Assembly: GCF_004564235.1 (NCBI RefSeq)
Contig: NZ_SOMN01000004.1
Location: 141,469 to 205,468, forward strand
Source of the DNA: Cohnella luojiensis
GTDB taxonomy: Bacteria; Bacillota; Bacilli; Paenibacillales; Paenibacillaceae
DNA: 64,000 bases
Reading direction: 5' to 3'
The first letter of the stretch is position 1. Each line of letters starts with the position of its first letter. The translations under genes and the position numbers were made by a program. This document shows, in pieces, positions 46,412 to 55,340 of the stretch. Below the pieces are notes generated by a model. That model had not been told where the DNA came from and searched no databases. It worked only from the letters and a program-made list of their open reading frames with translations.

Positions 46412-47053
46412 ATGTTTAATGATAAATCCGATTTGCTTACTCCCGGTAACTCTGCCATAATCCTTATCGACCATCAACCACAAATGCTATTCGGAGTACA
46501 AAGCGCCGATAGACAAACCGTAATCAACAATACGGTGGGACTGGCTAAAACGGCAAAAGTGTTCAATGTCCCCATCATATTAACTACCGCTACGGCTAGT
46601 ACCTTCTCGGGTCCACTCCACCCGCAGATTCAAGAAGTTTTTCCCGATCAAAAACCTATCGATCGGACAACTATGAATTCTTGGGAAGATGAATACTTTT
46701 TAGCTGCAGTCAAAAAGACTGGCCGCAAGAAGCTTGTCATTGCTGCATTATGGACAGAAGTATGCCTTGCTTTTCCCACATTGTCGGCAATTAAAGACGG
46801 CTACGAAGTTTACATTGTAACAGACGCTTCGGCCGGAACCACTGTAGAGGCACATAATATGTCCATTCAACGTATGATTCAAGCAGGTGCGATACCGGTT
46901 ACTTGGGAATCTGTTCTTCTCGAATATCAACGCGACTGGGCTCGTCAAGAGACTTACGATGCCGTTATAGAAATTGCTATTCAACATGGTGGCGCTTATG
47001 GCGCGGGTATATTTTATGCCCATACGATGTTTGGCGGGCACGAAGGGGTTTAA
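46412..47053 (+). CDS. isochorismatase-family (YcaC-like) hydrolase, cytoplasmic
   Basis: 213 residues from ATG 46412; TTG 46400 is an in-frame alternative. Asp20 (LIDHQPQM) and Cys118 (LWTEVCL) are the expected catalytic residues; PIDRTTMNSWED as in the secreted paralogue at 36.6 kb. No signal peptide. Paired with LysR copy 2 and preceded by promoter copy 5. Substrate unknown; an amide hydrolase is expected from the family. Confidence 0.88.
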   Translation: MFNDKSDLLTPGNSAIILIDHQPQMLFGVQSADRQTVINNTVGLAKTAKVFNVPIILTTATASTFSGPLHPQIQEVFPDQKPIDRTTMNSWEDEYFLAAVKKTGRKKLVIAALWTEVCLAFPTLSAIKDGYEVYIVTDASAGTTVEAHNMSIQRMIQAGAIPVTWESVLLEYQRDWARQETYDAVIEIAIQHGGAYGAGIFYAHTMFGGHEGV

Positions 47054-47097
47054 TGCTTACCAAAATTAATCCGATTGATTTAATGGTATGTTAAAAT

Positions 47098-47967
47098 TCA
47101 ACAGTGACCAGTCATTATTTCAATTAAAGTGCGAACCGAATGTTTCATAATTTTATTTTTACGATAGATAAGCTTTATTTCTCGTGTAGGTGTAGGATCA
47201 GTTAATCGAATAATTTTTACTTTGGGATGGTTATAGCCTTTAACGAGTGGTAAGGATAATAATGCTGCTCCATATCCATGAAGCACCATAGATAGAAGGG
47301 ATGATGCTGATACTTCTACTATTGTTGACTTTAAAGTAATACCTAATTTCATAGCATATGATTCAATAAATTCCCGGCACATGTTAGAGTGAAAAAACAA
47401 ACCGGAATCTAAATGTTGTAGCTCTTGAAATGGAATTATCGTTTTTTCTGCCCAAGGATGGTTTTCTGCAACAATAAGTACTTGCTCTTCTTTGGTTAAG
47501 TGAATACTATCTATATGCTTGTTCTGTTCTGAACCCTTAGTTATTCCGAGATCGATTTTATTTTGCAATAACTGTTCCGAAAAGTCTTCAGTCTCTACAA
47601 AATTCAAAGAAATATCTGGATACTGTTCACGAAATTGAGCAAAGTGTGGCATAAGATAGAACAGATCGCCCGGTAATACACCGATTGTAAGCTCGCCTCT
47701 CTGAATATTTATTAATTCATAGATTTCTTTTCGAGATTCTTCAATAAGTTGCTTCACTGAAAGCCCCTTATCAAGAAGAATTTGCCCTGCCTCCGTAATT
47801 TGAATTCCCCTTCCGACTCTGTAAAATAAAGGAGTACAATATTCATTCTCTAATACGCGAATTTGTTGACTTAAAGTAGGTTGGGAAACCATCAATACTT
47901 CCGCTGCTTTAGTGAAGCTTCCTTCTTTACATATTTGTATAAAATAATCTAGTTGTCTTAATTCCAC
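47098..47967 (-). CDS. LysR family regulator (copy 2)
   Basis: 289 residues from GTG 47967; an ATG at 47979 exists, but GGGG six bases before the GTG and alignment with LysR copy 1 (also GTG) favour the later start. HTH FTKAAEVLMVSQPTLSQQIRVLENEYC is nearly the same as in copy 1. Effector domain more diverged. Its own promoter (copy 6) carries the shared box, so it is probably autoregulated. Confidence 0.92.
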   Translation of the reverse strand: MELRQLDYFIQICKEGSFTKAAEVLMVSQPTLSQQIRVLENEYCTPLFYRVGRGIQITEAGQILLDKGLSVKQLIEESRKEIYELINIQRGELTIGVLPGDLFYLMPHFAQFREQYPDISLNFVETEDFSEQLLQNKIDLGITKGSEQNKHIDSIHLTKEEQVLIVAENHPWAEKTIIPFQELQHLDSGLFFHSNMCREFIESYAMKLGITLKSTIVEVSASSLLSMVLHGYGAALLSLPLVKGYNHPKVKIIRLTDPTPTREIKLIYRKNKIMKHSVRTLIEIMTGHC

Positions 47968-48048
47968 TTGGTACCCCATTTCTATGATTATGAAATTACT
48001 TTGGAATACTTGAACAACTCCCTTAGACTGAAAAGTTCAATCCCCATC

Positions 48049-48103
48049 ATTCTATAAGTAAGATTACTATCTATCAATATAAGTTTATCTATGTGACATA
48101 TAG
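48049..48103 (-). promoter_or_regulatory. LysR-type box plus promoter (copy 6)
   Basis: On the - strand: CTAT-N7-ATAG (48089-48103), 11 bp, -35 TTGATA (48072-48077), 17 bp, -10 TAGAAT (48049-48054). Reads into LysR copy 2. Almost the same sequence as promoter copy 1 over 75 bp. Confidence 0.8.
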
Positions 48104-48171
48104 GCATTGCTTATGTTTTCTAGTTTCCTTTTTATGTAACTTCGTTCGAGAAACCATAAAAATACAAATAA

Positions 48172-48225
48172 ACACCGCGCTTGCAGAATTGAATAATCCT
48201 GCAGGCACGGTGCTTCCGTGTTCGT
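48172..48225 (-). terminator. terminator of the phosphorylase operon
   Basis: On the - strand GCACCGTGCCTGCAGG pairs with CTGCAAGCGCGGTGT (small bulges) and is followed by TTTATTTGTATTTTT. Lies about 85 bp after the phosphorylase stop. Confidence 0.7.
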
Positions 48226-48309
48226 ATATTATGAGGATAACATAATATGAGATCGCCTATTTCAATAAAGAACTCGATATAATGGCCACACCAATTCCTT
48301 GAAATCTAA

Positions 48310-50004
48310 TTACTTTTTCACCCACATGCACTGATAAGGATTAAGCTGAACATTCGCGTCCGTGTGTTGTTCCCCGATAAGATCCATACCCGTAAAAGGA
48401 AGCAGTAGTGTCACCGTCTCGTCCGACACATTGACCAATACCAGAACTTCATCCCCACTTTGCTCGTTTTTACGAAGTATGGAGAATACCCGCTCATCCA
48501 AAAACATAACTTGCTCTAATGCCTGAGGATTGAATGCTTTTTGCCGTCTGCGGATTTTAATCAACCGGCTGAACCGTTGGAACACGGTGCGACGTAACGT
48601 GTCCGTCTCCAGTTGATTAACCAACTCGTGCTTGTCTAACTTCTCCCGATTGATGCGCCGATTGATCCCGGACTCTTCCAACCCTTTGTAGTCATTGCGC
48701 GATCCTAACAGACTGTGGATATATATACCCGGAACACCAGCTACGGATAACAGAATCGTCTGAGCCCCTAAAAAACGTCCGATTCGAATGTCATCCGACT
48801 CATCTGGATGCGTCAGGGCGTCCAAATAATTGATGTTCAATTCATAAGCGCTTTTCGTACCGTCTCCGTTATCCTTGTACGATACCCGACCGCCATGCGC
48901 CAGCGTCTTGTCGGTCATCATTTGCTTTTCGTCGTCGTTTAAGATTCCCTCGATCGGACGCATGCCAATCCCGTCATGGGAAGCAAGGAAATTGAAGAAC
49001 GTAGTGCTGTCTGACGTCGGATCGAGGCTGTCGGCCCATTGAAGCAGCTTACTCGCGTTTTTAGTGTGAAATGAATACAAGGTAAGCGGCGGCAGCGGAA
49101 ACTGATAGACCATCTGCGCCTCATCATATCCATTTCCGAAATAGCTGATGTTGTCTATGTGAGGCACGTTCGTTTCCGTAATCATTATGGTTCCAGGTGC
49201 TGCCAGGTCAAGCACATTGCGCATCAATTTGACCAAGGCATGGGTCTCTTCCAGATGCATGCAGGTCGTGCCGAGTTTTTTCCAAGCGAATCCGATTGCA
49301 TCTAATCGGATAAACCGGGCGCCATTTGCGGCGTACTCCAGCAAAATGTCCAAAATCTCAAGCAAAACGTCCGGGTTTTTGAAATTGAGGTCGATTTGGT
49401 CCGAGCTAAATGTCGTCCAAATATGCTTCGTGCCTTTCGCCGTTTCAAAACGCGTCAGCAACGGAAGCGCCCTTGGGCGCGTCACTTGACCGTAATCCGC
49501 ATTCGGATCGGCTTCGGTGAAATAGGACTTATATTTCTCTTCACCGCGTAAATAGCCCTGAAACCATTCACTGCTTTGTGAAATATGATTAATCACGGCA
49601 TCGAACATCAAGTCGAAGTCGCGGGACAAGGAATTGACATGCTCCCATTTCCCCAGCTCGGGATCAATTTCGCGATAATCGACAACGGAAAATCCGTCAT
49701 CGGAGGTGTATGGATAGAAAGGAAGAATATGGACCGCCGATATTGTTTCCTTGACGTATTGCGTCAAAAAATGATGCAGCGTCTGCAGCGGCGCCTTGTC
49801 GTTCTCCTTCACGGTATCGCCGTAAGTAATGAGCATGACGTCGTCTTCGCTAACCCACGGCTTCAGCATAGGTCGATCCTTCCGATAATTCTCCAGCAAC
49901 CGCTCCATATTGCGGTATACTGTTTCGTCCTGATCTCCGTATAGCAAATTTAGTTTTTCCATGATGCTTTTTCGGCGTTCTTGACTTATCAATTGCAGTG
50001 TCAT
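48310..50004 (-). CDS. GH13_18 sugar phosphorylase, probable glucosylglycerate phosphorylase
   Basis: 564 residues. All four GH13 regions are visible: DAVINHIS, FIRLDAIGF (nucleophile Asp235), MITETN (acid/base Glu277), NFLASHDGIG (Asp344). The layout matches the sucrose-phosphorylase subfamily GH13_18, but it is longer than sucrose phosphorylases (about 490-505) and close to the YcjM/glucosylglycerate phosphorylase group. The glycerate kinase 21 bp upstream fits that group: phosphorolysis of glucosylglycerate gives glucose 1-phosphate and glycerate. Sucrose as substrate cannot be excluded. Cytoplasmic. GGGAGG before the ATG. Confidence 0.85.
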   Translation of the reverse strand: MTLQLISQERRKSIMEKLNLLYGDQDETVYRNMERLLENYRKDRPMLKPWVSEDDVMLITYGDTVKENDKAPLQTLHHFLTQYVKETISAVHILPFYPYTSDDGFSVVDYREIDPELGKWEHVNSLSRDFDLMFDAVINHISQSSEWFQGYLRGEEKYKSYFTEADPNADYGQVTRPRALPLLTRFETAKGTKHIWTTFSSDQIDLNFKNPDVLLEILDILLEYAANGARFIRLDAIGFAWKKLGTTCMHLEETHALVKLMRNVLDLAAPGTIMITETNVPHIDNISYFGNGYDEAQMVYQFPLPPLTLYSFHTKNASKLLQWADSLDPTSDSTTFFNFLASHDGIGMRPIEGILNDDEKQMMTDKTLAHGGRVSYKDNGDGTKSAYELNINYLDALTHPDESDDIRIGRFLGAQTILLSVAGVPGIYIHSLLGSRNDYKGLEESGINRRINREKLDKHELVNQLETDTLRRTVFQRFSRLIKIRRRQKAFNPQALEQVMFLDERVFSILRKNEQSGDEVLVLVNVSDETVTLLLPFTGMDLIGEQHTDANVQLNPYQCMWVKK

Positions 50005-50025
50005 AATGCCCTCCCACAGTACGAT

Positions 50026-51153
50026 TTAATGAGCAGCAAGCAAACGCATGGTGTTTTCAACCGTACGCGCCAGATTGATTTTCCCTTCTTTTAACGCTTC
50101 ATCAAGCGTGCATGGATACGAAGTGATACTGTGAACCGACAACAGTCCTTCCTTATAAAGGCGTTCGTAACCGGGCTTTACGGATCCGGCGAACGCGATA
50201 ACAGGAACGGATTCGGCTTTGGCCCGTTTGACGATTCCCGCAATGACTTTTCCGTCAGGCGTCTGGTTGTCTATTCTTCCTTCGCCGGTAAGCACGTAAT
50301 CCGCTCGCGACAACTGTTGATCAAACCCGACTGTATCGAGTACGATATCGATTCCGGATGTCAGCATGCCTCCGCAGAGTAATAATGCCGCGCCAGTTCC
50401 ACCCGCCGCGCCGGCTCCTGAAATATGGTGAACGGACAACCCGGTAGCATTCGCAACAATATCAGCGAAATGAGTTACAATATTCTCCAATTGTTCGATC
50501 ATGTCGGAAGTCGCCCCTTTTTGCGGTCCGAACACCCGGCTTGCTCCCCTCAGTCCGATTAGCGGATTGGTAACGTCGCACGCCACTTGAATAGAAACGG
50601 ACGAAAGCCGGGAATCCAACTGGCTGAAATCTATGGAAGCGACCTCTCCAAGACAACCTCCGCCGAAACCGATTGGTTTCCCCACGGCATCCGTAATTTC
50701 CGCGCCTAGCGCTTGAAGCATTCCCGCACCGGCGTCATTGGTCGCGCTGCCGCCAATCGTTACAATCAGGCGTTGGATATTCTGGCTTAAAGCTGCAAGG
50801 ATAAGTTCTCCCGTTCCATAGGTCGTTGCTAGATAAGGATTACGCCGGTCTGGGGGAACCAATTGAAGTCCACTGGCTCTGGCCAATTCCACGACGGCCG
50901 TTTTGCCGTCACCAAGCAACGCATATTGGGCGGCAATCTTGTCCCCGAGCGGCCCGGTAACTCGAACCTCCCGGAAAGAACCTCCCGAAGCGGACACCAA
51001 CGACTCCATTGTTCCTTCTCCCCCGTCCCCGAGCGGTTGAACGACAAGCTCTGCATCGGGAAACACACGAAGAACGGCATCTTTCATAACGTTAGCTGCT
51101 TCCGCAGCCGGCATGCTATCTTTGAAAGAATCAGGCGCAATGACAAATTTCAT
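50026..51153 (-). CDS. glxK: glycerate kinase, GlxK/GarK type
   Basis: 375 residues from ATG 51153; the longer frame from 51207 lacks homology. N-terminus MKFVIAPDSFKDSM, PLGDGGEGTMESL, IGGSATNDAGAGMLQALG, and VLTGEGRIDNQTPDGK are signatures of the class II glycerate kinase. Phosphorylates D-glycerate with ATP so that it enters glycolysis. Placed between the phosphorylase and the GH63-like hydrolase, both of which could release glycerate. Confidence 0.95.
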   Translation of the reverse strand: MKFVIAPDSFKDSMPAAEAANVMKDAVLRVFPDAELVVQPLGDGGEGTMESLVSASGGSFREVRVTGPLGDKIAAQYALLGDGKTAVVELARASGLQLVPPDRRNPYLATTYGTGELILAALSQNIQRLIVTIGGSATNDAGAGMLQALGAEITDAVGKPIGFGGGCLGEVASIDFSQLDSRLSSVSIQVACDVTNPLIGLRGASRVFGPQKGATSDMIEQLENIVTHFADIVANATGLSVHHISGAGAAGGTGAALLLCGGMLTSGIDIVLDTVGFDQQLSRADYVLTGEGRIDNQTPDGKVIAGIVKRAKAESVPVIAFAGSVKPGYERLYKEGLLSVHSITSYPCTLDEALKEGKINLARTVENTMRLLAAH

Positions 51154-51181
51154 GAGATCATCCCAGCTTTCTATCGATCCA

Positions 51182-52846
51182 TTATAATCGAACGGTATAT
51201 ACTTCACCTGATGTCAAATGTTTGGTTACGGATTGAGAGTTGAGTATGATCTTGAGAGTGATCGGTCCGTCACTTTCAGCTATTACAGAATAAGTTCCAT
51301 TCTCTTGAGGCGTCGCACGTAAATTAATCGTTCGTCCACCGAACCAATATCGATGGCAGCCCGATTCGCCCAGGCTAGGATCAATGTTCCATATCAGTTC
51401 GCTATTTGCCGCGTCGGCCCTTAGCCCGATCGCATGCTCCAATAGGTTGAGGATGGGGCCAATCCCCGTCCATCCAATGAAATCCGGTTTGCCTTTATCC
51501 CCTTGGCTAATATAATCGGCCGCATAGTTTTCCCAAAATTTACCCGTATCCTGATAAACTTGTACTACACGATCCAAGTGCTCAACAGCGATTTCACGAG
51601 CCAGTTGATGATAACCATATCTCTCCAACCCACGAATCACCATCGTATTGGTAGGGGCCCAAACAGCTCCCTGCCAGTAGCCTCCATTTGGTTGATAATG
51701 TTCATCATCCGCTGCCAATGTGGGGACGCGATGAGTTCTTGCGAATGTTTGCGGATCCCGCAACCAACCAACCAACCGTTCGGCTTGCTCGGGATTCGCC
51801 ACACCTGACAGAAGAGCCCAAAAAGCCGCAATCGTCTTTACTGGCGCCCGTTCGCCGGTCTCGGTAACATCATAATAAAATCCGGACTCAGCATCCCACA
51901 TATAATCATTAATGGCCTGGGAAATCAGTTTTTGATCTTTGGATAATACCTCCTGAATCATTCTCAAATTTAGTACACGCTCTGTTTGTCCCTCGGCTTC
52001 AAATCGGGCGGTTAATATATCGGAAATCTCCGTTAATTGACCGGCAAACAACATCATTTCACAGCTAATATCGATGCCGCTGCCTAAATAAGCATTTCTC
52101 GGCGAATTATCCATGCTAGCCCAATCCGTGACGAAAAGCCCGAATTGGTTTCTCAAATGATATTGCAAGGCCAAATAATAGCGATACAGCGGTTCCCAAA
52201 CCTGTTTTAATCGTTCGACATCCCCGGTTTGCCTATAACTCTCCATTTCCGCCCATGCCAGAATCGGGTGATTCAGGTTATCCAGCGTTAGATAGGGCGG
52301 TTCTTCCACGACTCTTCCTAAATCGGGTTTAAACATATCGTCATAGCTTGGCTTATCTGCAGAGAATAAACCGCGATATTGATAATGGTTATGGAAATAG
52401 GAATGAAGGGGCTTTCGCATCCAATTGACCCAACGGTCGAATACTTCTCCGGTGTTTCTGACGATTTCGCGTGGGATCTCCCCATTGTCATACTGCTTGC
52501 AGTAAAAATTGTCCAGTGATCGAATGCCTGGGATATAAGCATGACCTAGGTTGCAAAACATGGTGATAAATACCGTATCCCATAAAAATATGCTGTCATT
52601 AAATGCGGCATCCACGAAGTTGCTGACGAATCCGCTCTGCGGCGTAGGAGAGTACGTATTTCGAAAAGCAATTTCCCATGCTTTCCAATAACATTCGATA
52701 TATTCCGGGCGATTCGAACAAATCGGCTCAGGCAGCCGATTTCGAGCGGTTTCATAATCGAGCAGCGGATCGTCCTGGTATGATTTCTTCGAAAAGTAAT
52801 TGGCCAATGTCCCTATCCCGTCCTTCGTTTTCATCGCATGAAGCAT
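51182..52846 (-). CDS. GH63-like glycoside hydrolase, probable glucosyl/mannosylglycerate hydrolase
   Basis: 554 residues of (alpha/alpha)6 type. Typical segments: FLWDTVFITMFCNLGHAY, WASMDNSPRN (candidate catalytic Asp), PNGGYWQGAVWAPTN and GKPDFIGWTGIGP. Resembles the small bacterial GH63 group that includes mannosylglycerate and glucosylglycerate hydrolases. Cytoplasmic (no signal peptide). Next to glycerate kinase (28 bp) and an SGNH esterase. Start ATG 52846 with AAGGA upstream. Substrate inferred from family and neighbours. Confidence 0.82.
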   Translation of the reverse strand: MLHAMKTKDGIGTLANYFSKKSYQDDPLLDYETARNRLPEPICSNRPEYIECYWKAWEIAFRNTYSPTPQSGFVSNFVDAAFNDSIFLWDTVFITMFCNLGHAYIPGIRSLDNFYCKQYDNGEIPREIVRNTGEVFDRWVNWMRKPLHSYFHNHYQYRGLFSADKPSYDDMFKPDLGRVVEEPPYLTLDNLNHPILAWAEMESYRQTGDVERLKQVWEPLYRYYLALQYHLRNQFGLFVTDWASMDNSPRNAYLGSGIDISCEMMLFAGQLTEISDILTARFEAEGQTERVLNLRMIQEVLSKDQKLISQAINDYMWDAESGFYYDVTETGERAPVKTIAAFWALLSGVANPEQAERLVGWLRDPQTFARTHRVPTLAADDEHYQPNGGYWQGAVWAPTNTMVIRGLERYGYHQLAREIAVEHLDRVVQVYQDTGKFWENYAADYISQGDKGKPDFIGWTGIGPILNLLEHAIGLRADAANSELIWNIDPSLGESGCHRYWFGGRTINLRATPQENGTYSVIAESDGPITLKIILNSQSVTKHLTSGEVYTVRL

Positions 52847-52864
52847 TTCTTCCTTCTAGACGAA

Positions 52865-53533
52865 TCATATGATTTTTTTAAGAGCTTGAATAATCTCTTC
52901 GGCAATCAGATCATAGGCAAACCGGCTTGGATGAATATGATCGTTCTGATCGATAAACCATTGAATTGGAGTTCCAGCCTCTACTTGTTCACGAACACGA
53001 TCAAACACATTAAGGAGTGGAAGCTGATCTTGCTTCGCAAAATCTACTGCCGCTTGAAGGTACATTTCACTATATTCTCCCCACTCCTGCCTTAGATCTA
53101 AGGCCACTTCTCGATAGACAGGGGCATTATCTAGGAATCTCTTTTTGTCAGGCGGAATGGTGACCAGAAACAACAGCTTAGCGGGAGTGGTCTCGGTAAT
53201 GACACGAAGCAAACGCCGAAGTGTTCGCTTATAATCTTCGATACGGTGGCTCCCGTCCAATCGATGATTATAAGCGAACGATTCCACGATCACGATATCC
53301 GGGCTTACCGCAGACAGACATAGGTGATTGCCGCTCTCGTAAGGGCTCGGATATTCGTGGCTAACCCTATAAATGCCATGCTCTGCACGGGTTCCACTCA
53401 CACCAAAGTTAATCAGCTCAAAGCTCTGGTCAGGAAAATGGGTCTCCAATGCATCCCGTAGTTCCGGCATCTCTCTTCCCCAAAAAGCTGTCATTGAATC
53501 ACCGAGACAAGCCAATTTCAACTTTTTTCTCAT
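52865..53533 (-). CDS. SGNH/GDSL hydrolase
   Basis: 222 residues. Block I ACLGDSMTAFW (nucleophile Ser13), Gly in NFGVSGTRAEHG, Asn block in VESFAYNHRL, and catalytic Asp/His in DHIHPSRFAYD. Cytoplasmic esterase or acetylxylan-type deacylase; in this locus it may remove acyl groups from an imported glycoside. 18 bp before the GH63-like gene. Confidence 0.88.
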   Translation of the reverse strand: MRKKLKLACLGDSMTAFWGREMPELRDALETHFPDQSFELINFGVSGTRAEHGIYRVSHEYPSPYESGNHLCLSAVSPDIVIVESFAYNHRLDGSHRIEDYKRTLRRLLRVITETTPAKLLFLVTIPPDKKRFLDNAPVYREVALDLRQEWGEYSEMYLQAAVDFAKQDQLPLLNVFDRVREQVEAGTPIQWFIDQNDHIHPSRFAYDLIAEEIIQALKKII

Positions 53534-53542
53534 CGATTCACC

Positions 53543-54361
53543 TCAACCCTTCACGGATCCGGCCATCAATCCAGCAACGAATTGTTTTTGTAAGGATAAG
53601 AACAAGATCAAAACCGGCAATAAGGATAGTACGTTTGCAGCTAATATTTTGGACCATGGTATGGCAACCGTATCTTGTGCCATTAACGCGAGCTTAAGCG
53701 GAATCGTAAACTTGTCTTCGCTTTGCAATAATACTAGCGGCATTGTAAACGAATTCCAGTTTTGAACGGTGTCGATGATGATAAGAGCTGTCAGTGCAGG
53801 TCGGAGTAAAGGCATAACGATAGTGAAAAAAGTATGAAAATCGGAGCTTCCGTCTACTTTAGCAGCCTCGAGCATTTCATTCGGAATATCGTCGATATAC
53901 TGCTTAGTAAAAAATATGGCGAATACCGTAACAGAAAAGGGAACGATTAATCCGATCAACGAATCAAACATCCCCAGCTTCGTAATAATGAAATACAGAG
54001 GAAGCAGAAGAACGGTTGGCGGAACCGTCATTGTTGCAATCAAAAGAACAAATAACGTGTTCTTTCCTAAGAAGCGCTTTTTGGAGAACGCATATCCTGC
54101 CATACTGGAAAAGAGCACGGTAAGAATGACCGTCGGTACCGTAACCAAAAATGAATTCGTGAATGACACTTGGAATTTCAACAGTTCCCAAATTTCAGGA
54201 TAATTACTCCATACGATCGTTTCCGGCCAAAAAGTAGGAGGGAATCTGGTGATTTCCGAATCGCTTTTCAGACTAGATACGAATAACCAATAGATGGGAA
54301 GAAGGAAAATGATCCCGATCATCCATAGAACAATGGTTTGCGTAATATTTTTGGTTTTCAT
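53543..54361 (-). CDS. ABC sugar permease, MalG type
   Basis: 272 residues, six hydrophobic segments, EAA loop near residues 168-190 (LEAAKVDGSSDFHTFFTIVMPLLRP), ending FVAGLMAGSVKG. Its stop is 9 bp before the SGNH start region, so one operon. Partner of the upstream MalF-type permease. Confidence 0.93.
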   Translation of the reverse strand: MKTKNITQTIVLWMIGIIFLLPIYWLFVSSLKSDSEITRFPPTFWPETIVWSNYPEIWELLKFQVSFTNSFLVTVPTVILTVLFSSMAGYAFSKKRFLGKNTLFVLLIATMTVPPTVLLLPLYFIITKLGMFDSLIGLIVPFSVTVFAIFFTKQYIDDIPNEMLEAAKVDGSSDFHTFFTIVMPLLRPALTALIIIDTVQNWNSFTMPLVLLQSEDKFTIPLKLALMAQDTVAIPWSKILAANVLSLLPVLILFLSLQKQFVAGLMAGSVKG

Positions 54362-54373
54362 TTTTTCGTCCCC

Positions 54374-55276
54374 CTATCCCAATCTATTGTTAACGATCTT
54401 TTTCTGAATAATCGTCACTATCACCACTACAATGAACAGCAAATAGGACATAGCTGCTGCTGGACCGATTTCATAATATTTAAAAGCTCGATTGAAGATC
54501 AGAAAGGGGACGGTAATCGTCGAATCCCCCGGTCCTCCGCCGGTCATAATATATACTTCCTGAAAGACGTTCAAGGAGTTGATCATGAGCAAAATAATCA
54601 CAACCAAAGAAATTCGTCCAAGCAAAGGCCATGTTACATATTTGAATTTTTGAAGCGCGGTGGCGCCTTCTACATCCGCGACTTCATACAAGTCTTTGGG
54701 GATGTTTTGCAAACCGGATAAATAAATGAGCATAAAGTAACCAATATTCCTCCAGCAAGTCATGATCGCGATAACCGGCATGGCCCATAATGTGCTGGTC
54801 AGCCAGTGCGGTCCCGATATGCCGATCTGCGAAAGCAGTGCGTTAACAAGTCCTTTTTCCCCATTGAACAAGAAAATAAAAATCAAACTCGCGCTTACTA
54901 CCGAAATGATATAAGGGACAAAAAATACCGACCTTACCATGTTTACCCCTGGCAGCTTCTTGTTGACTAACATAGCGAGAACGATTGAACCTAACATTGT
55001 AATTGGAATAAAGATGACCCCGAAATACAGTGTATTGATTACGGCTTTAATAAATAGCCGGTTATTTAAGGCAGCTGCGTAATGATCGAACCCAACGAAA
55101 TGACCTGGAATCTCAAACAAACCGGCTTGTCTCAATGTGATGGGCTGAATATCTTTAAAGCTGGCTGCTACGGACCAAATGACTGGGTAAACCAAAAACA
55201 TCCCCAAGATCACAAATGACGGTAAAATAAATAAATATGCGTTTATGTCGCCGAGATGTCTTTTTATAGATCTCAT
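54374..55276 (-). CDS. ABC sugar permease, MalF type
   Basis: 300 residues, six hydrophobic segments (INAYLFILPSFVILGMFLVYPVIWS). EAA loop YEVADVEGATALQKFKYVTWP near residues 196-216. Separated by 12 bp from the next permease and by about 64 bp from the binding protein. Confidence 0.93.
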   Translation of the reverse strand: MRSIKRHLGDINAYLFILPSFVILGMFLVYPVIWSVAASFKDIQPITLRQAGLFEIPGHFVGFDHYAAALNNRLFIKAVINTLYFGVIFIPITMLGSIVLAMLVNKKLPGVNMVRSVFFVPYIISVVSASLIFIFLFNGEKGLVNALLSQIGISGPHWLTSTLWAMPVIAIMTCWRNIGYFMLIYLSGLQNIPKDLYEVADVEGATALQKFKYVTWPLLGRISLVVIILLMINSLNVFQEVYIMTGGGPGDSTITVPFLIFNRAFKYYEIGPAAAMSYLLFIVVVIVTIIQKKIVNNRLG

Positions 55277-55340
55277 TGTTCTCTCCTAATAGGAGGGAGC
55301 ACCTTCTTCTTGTAAGGCGCTCCCTTCTACATGTTTAATT

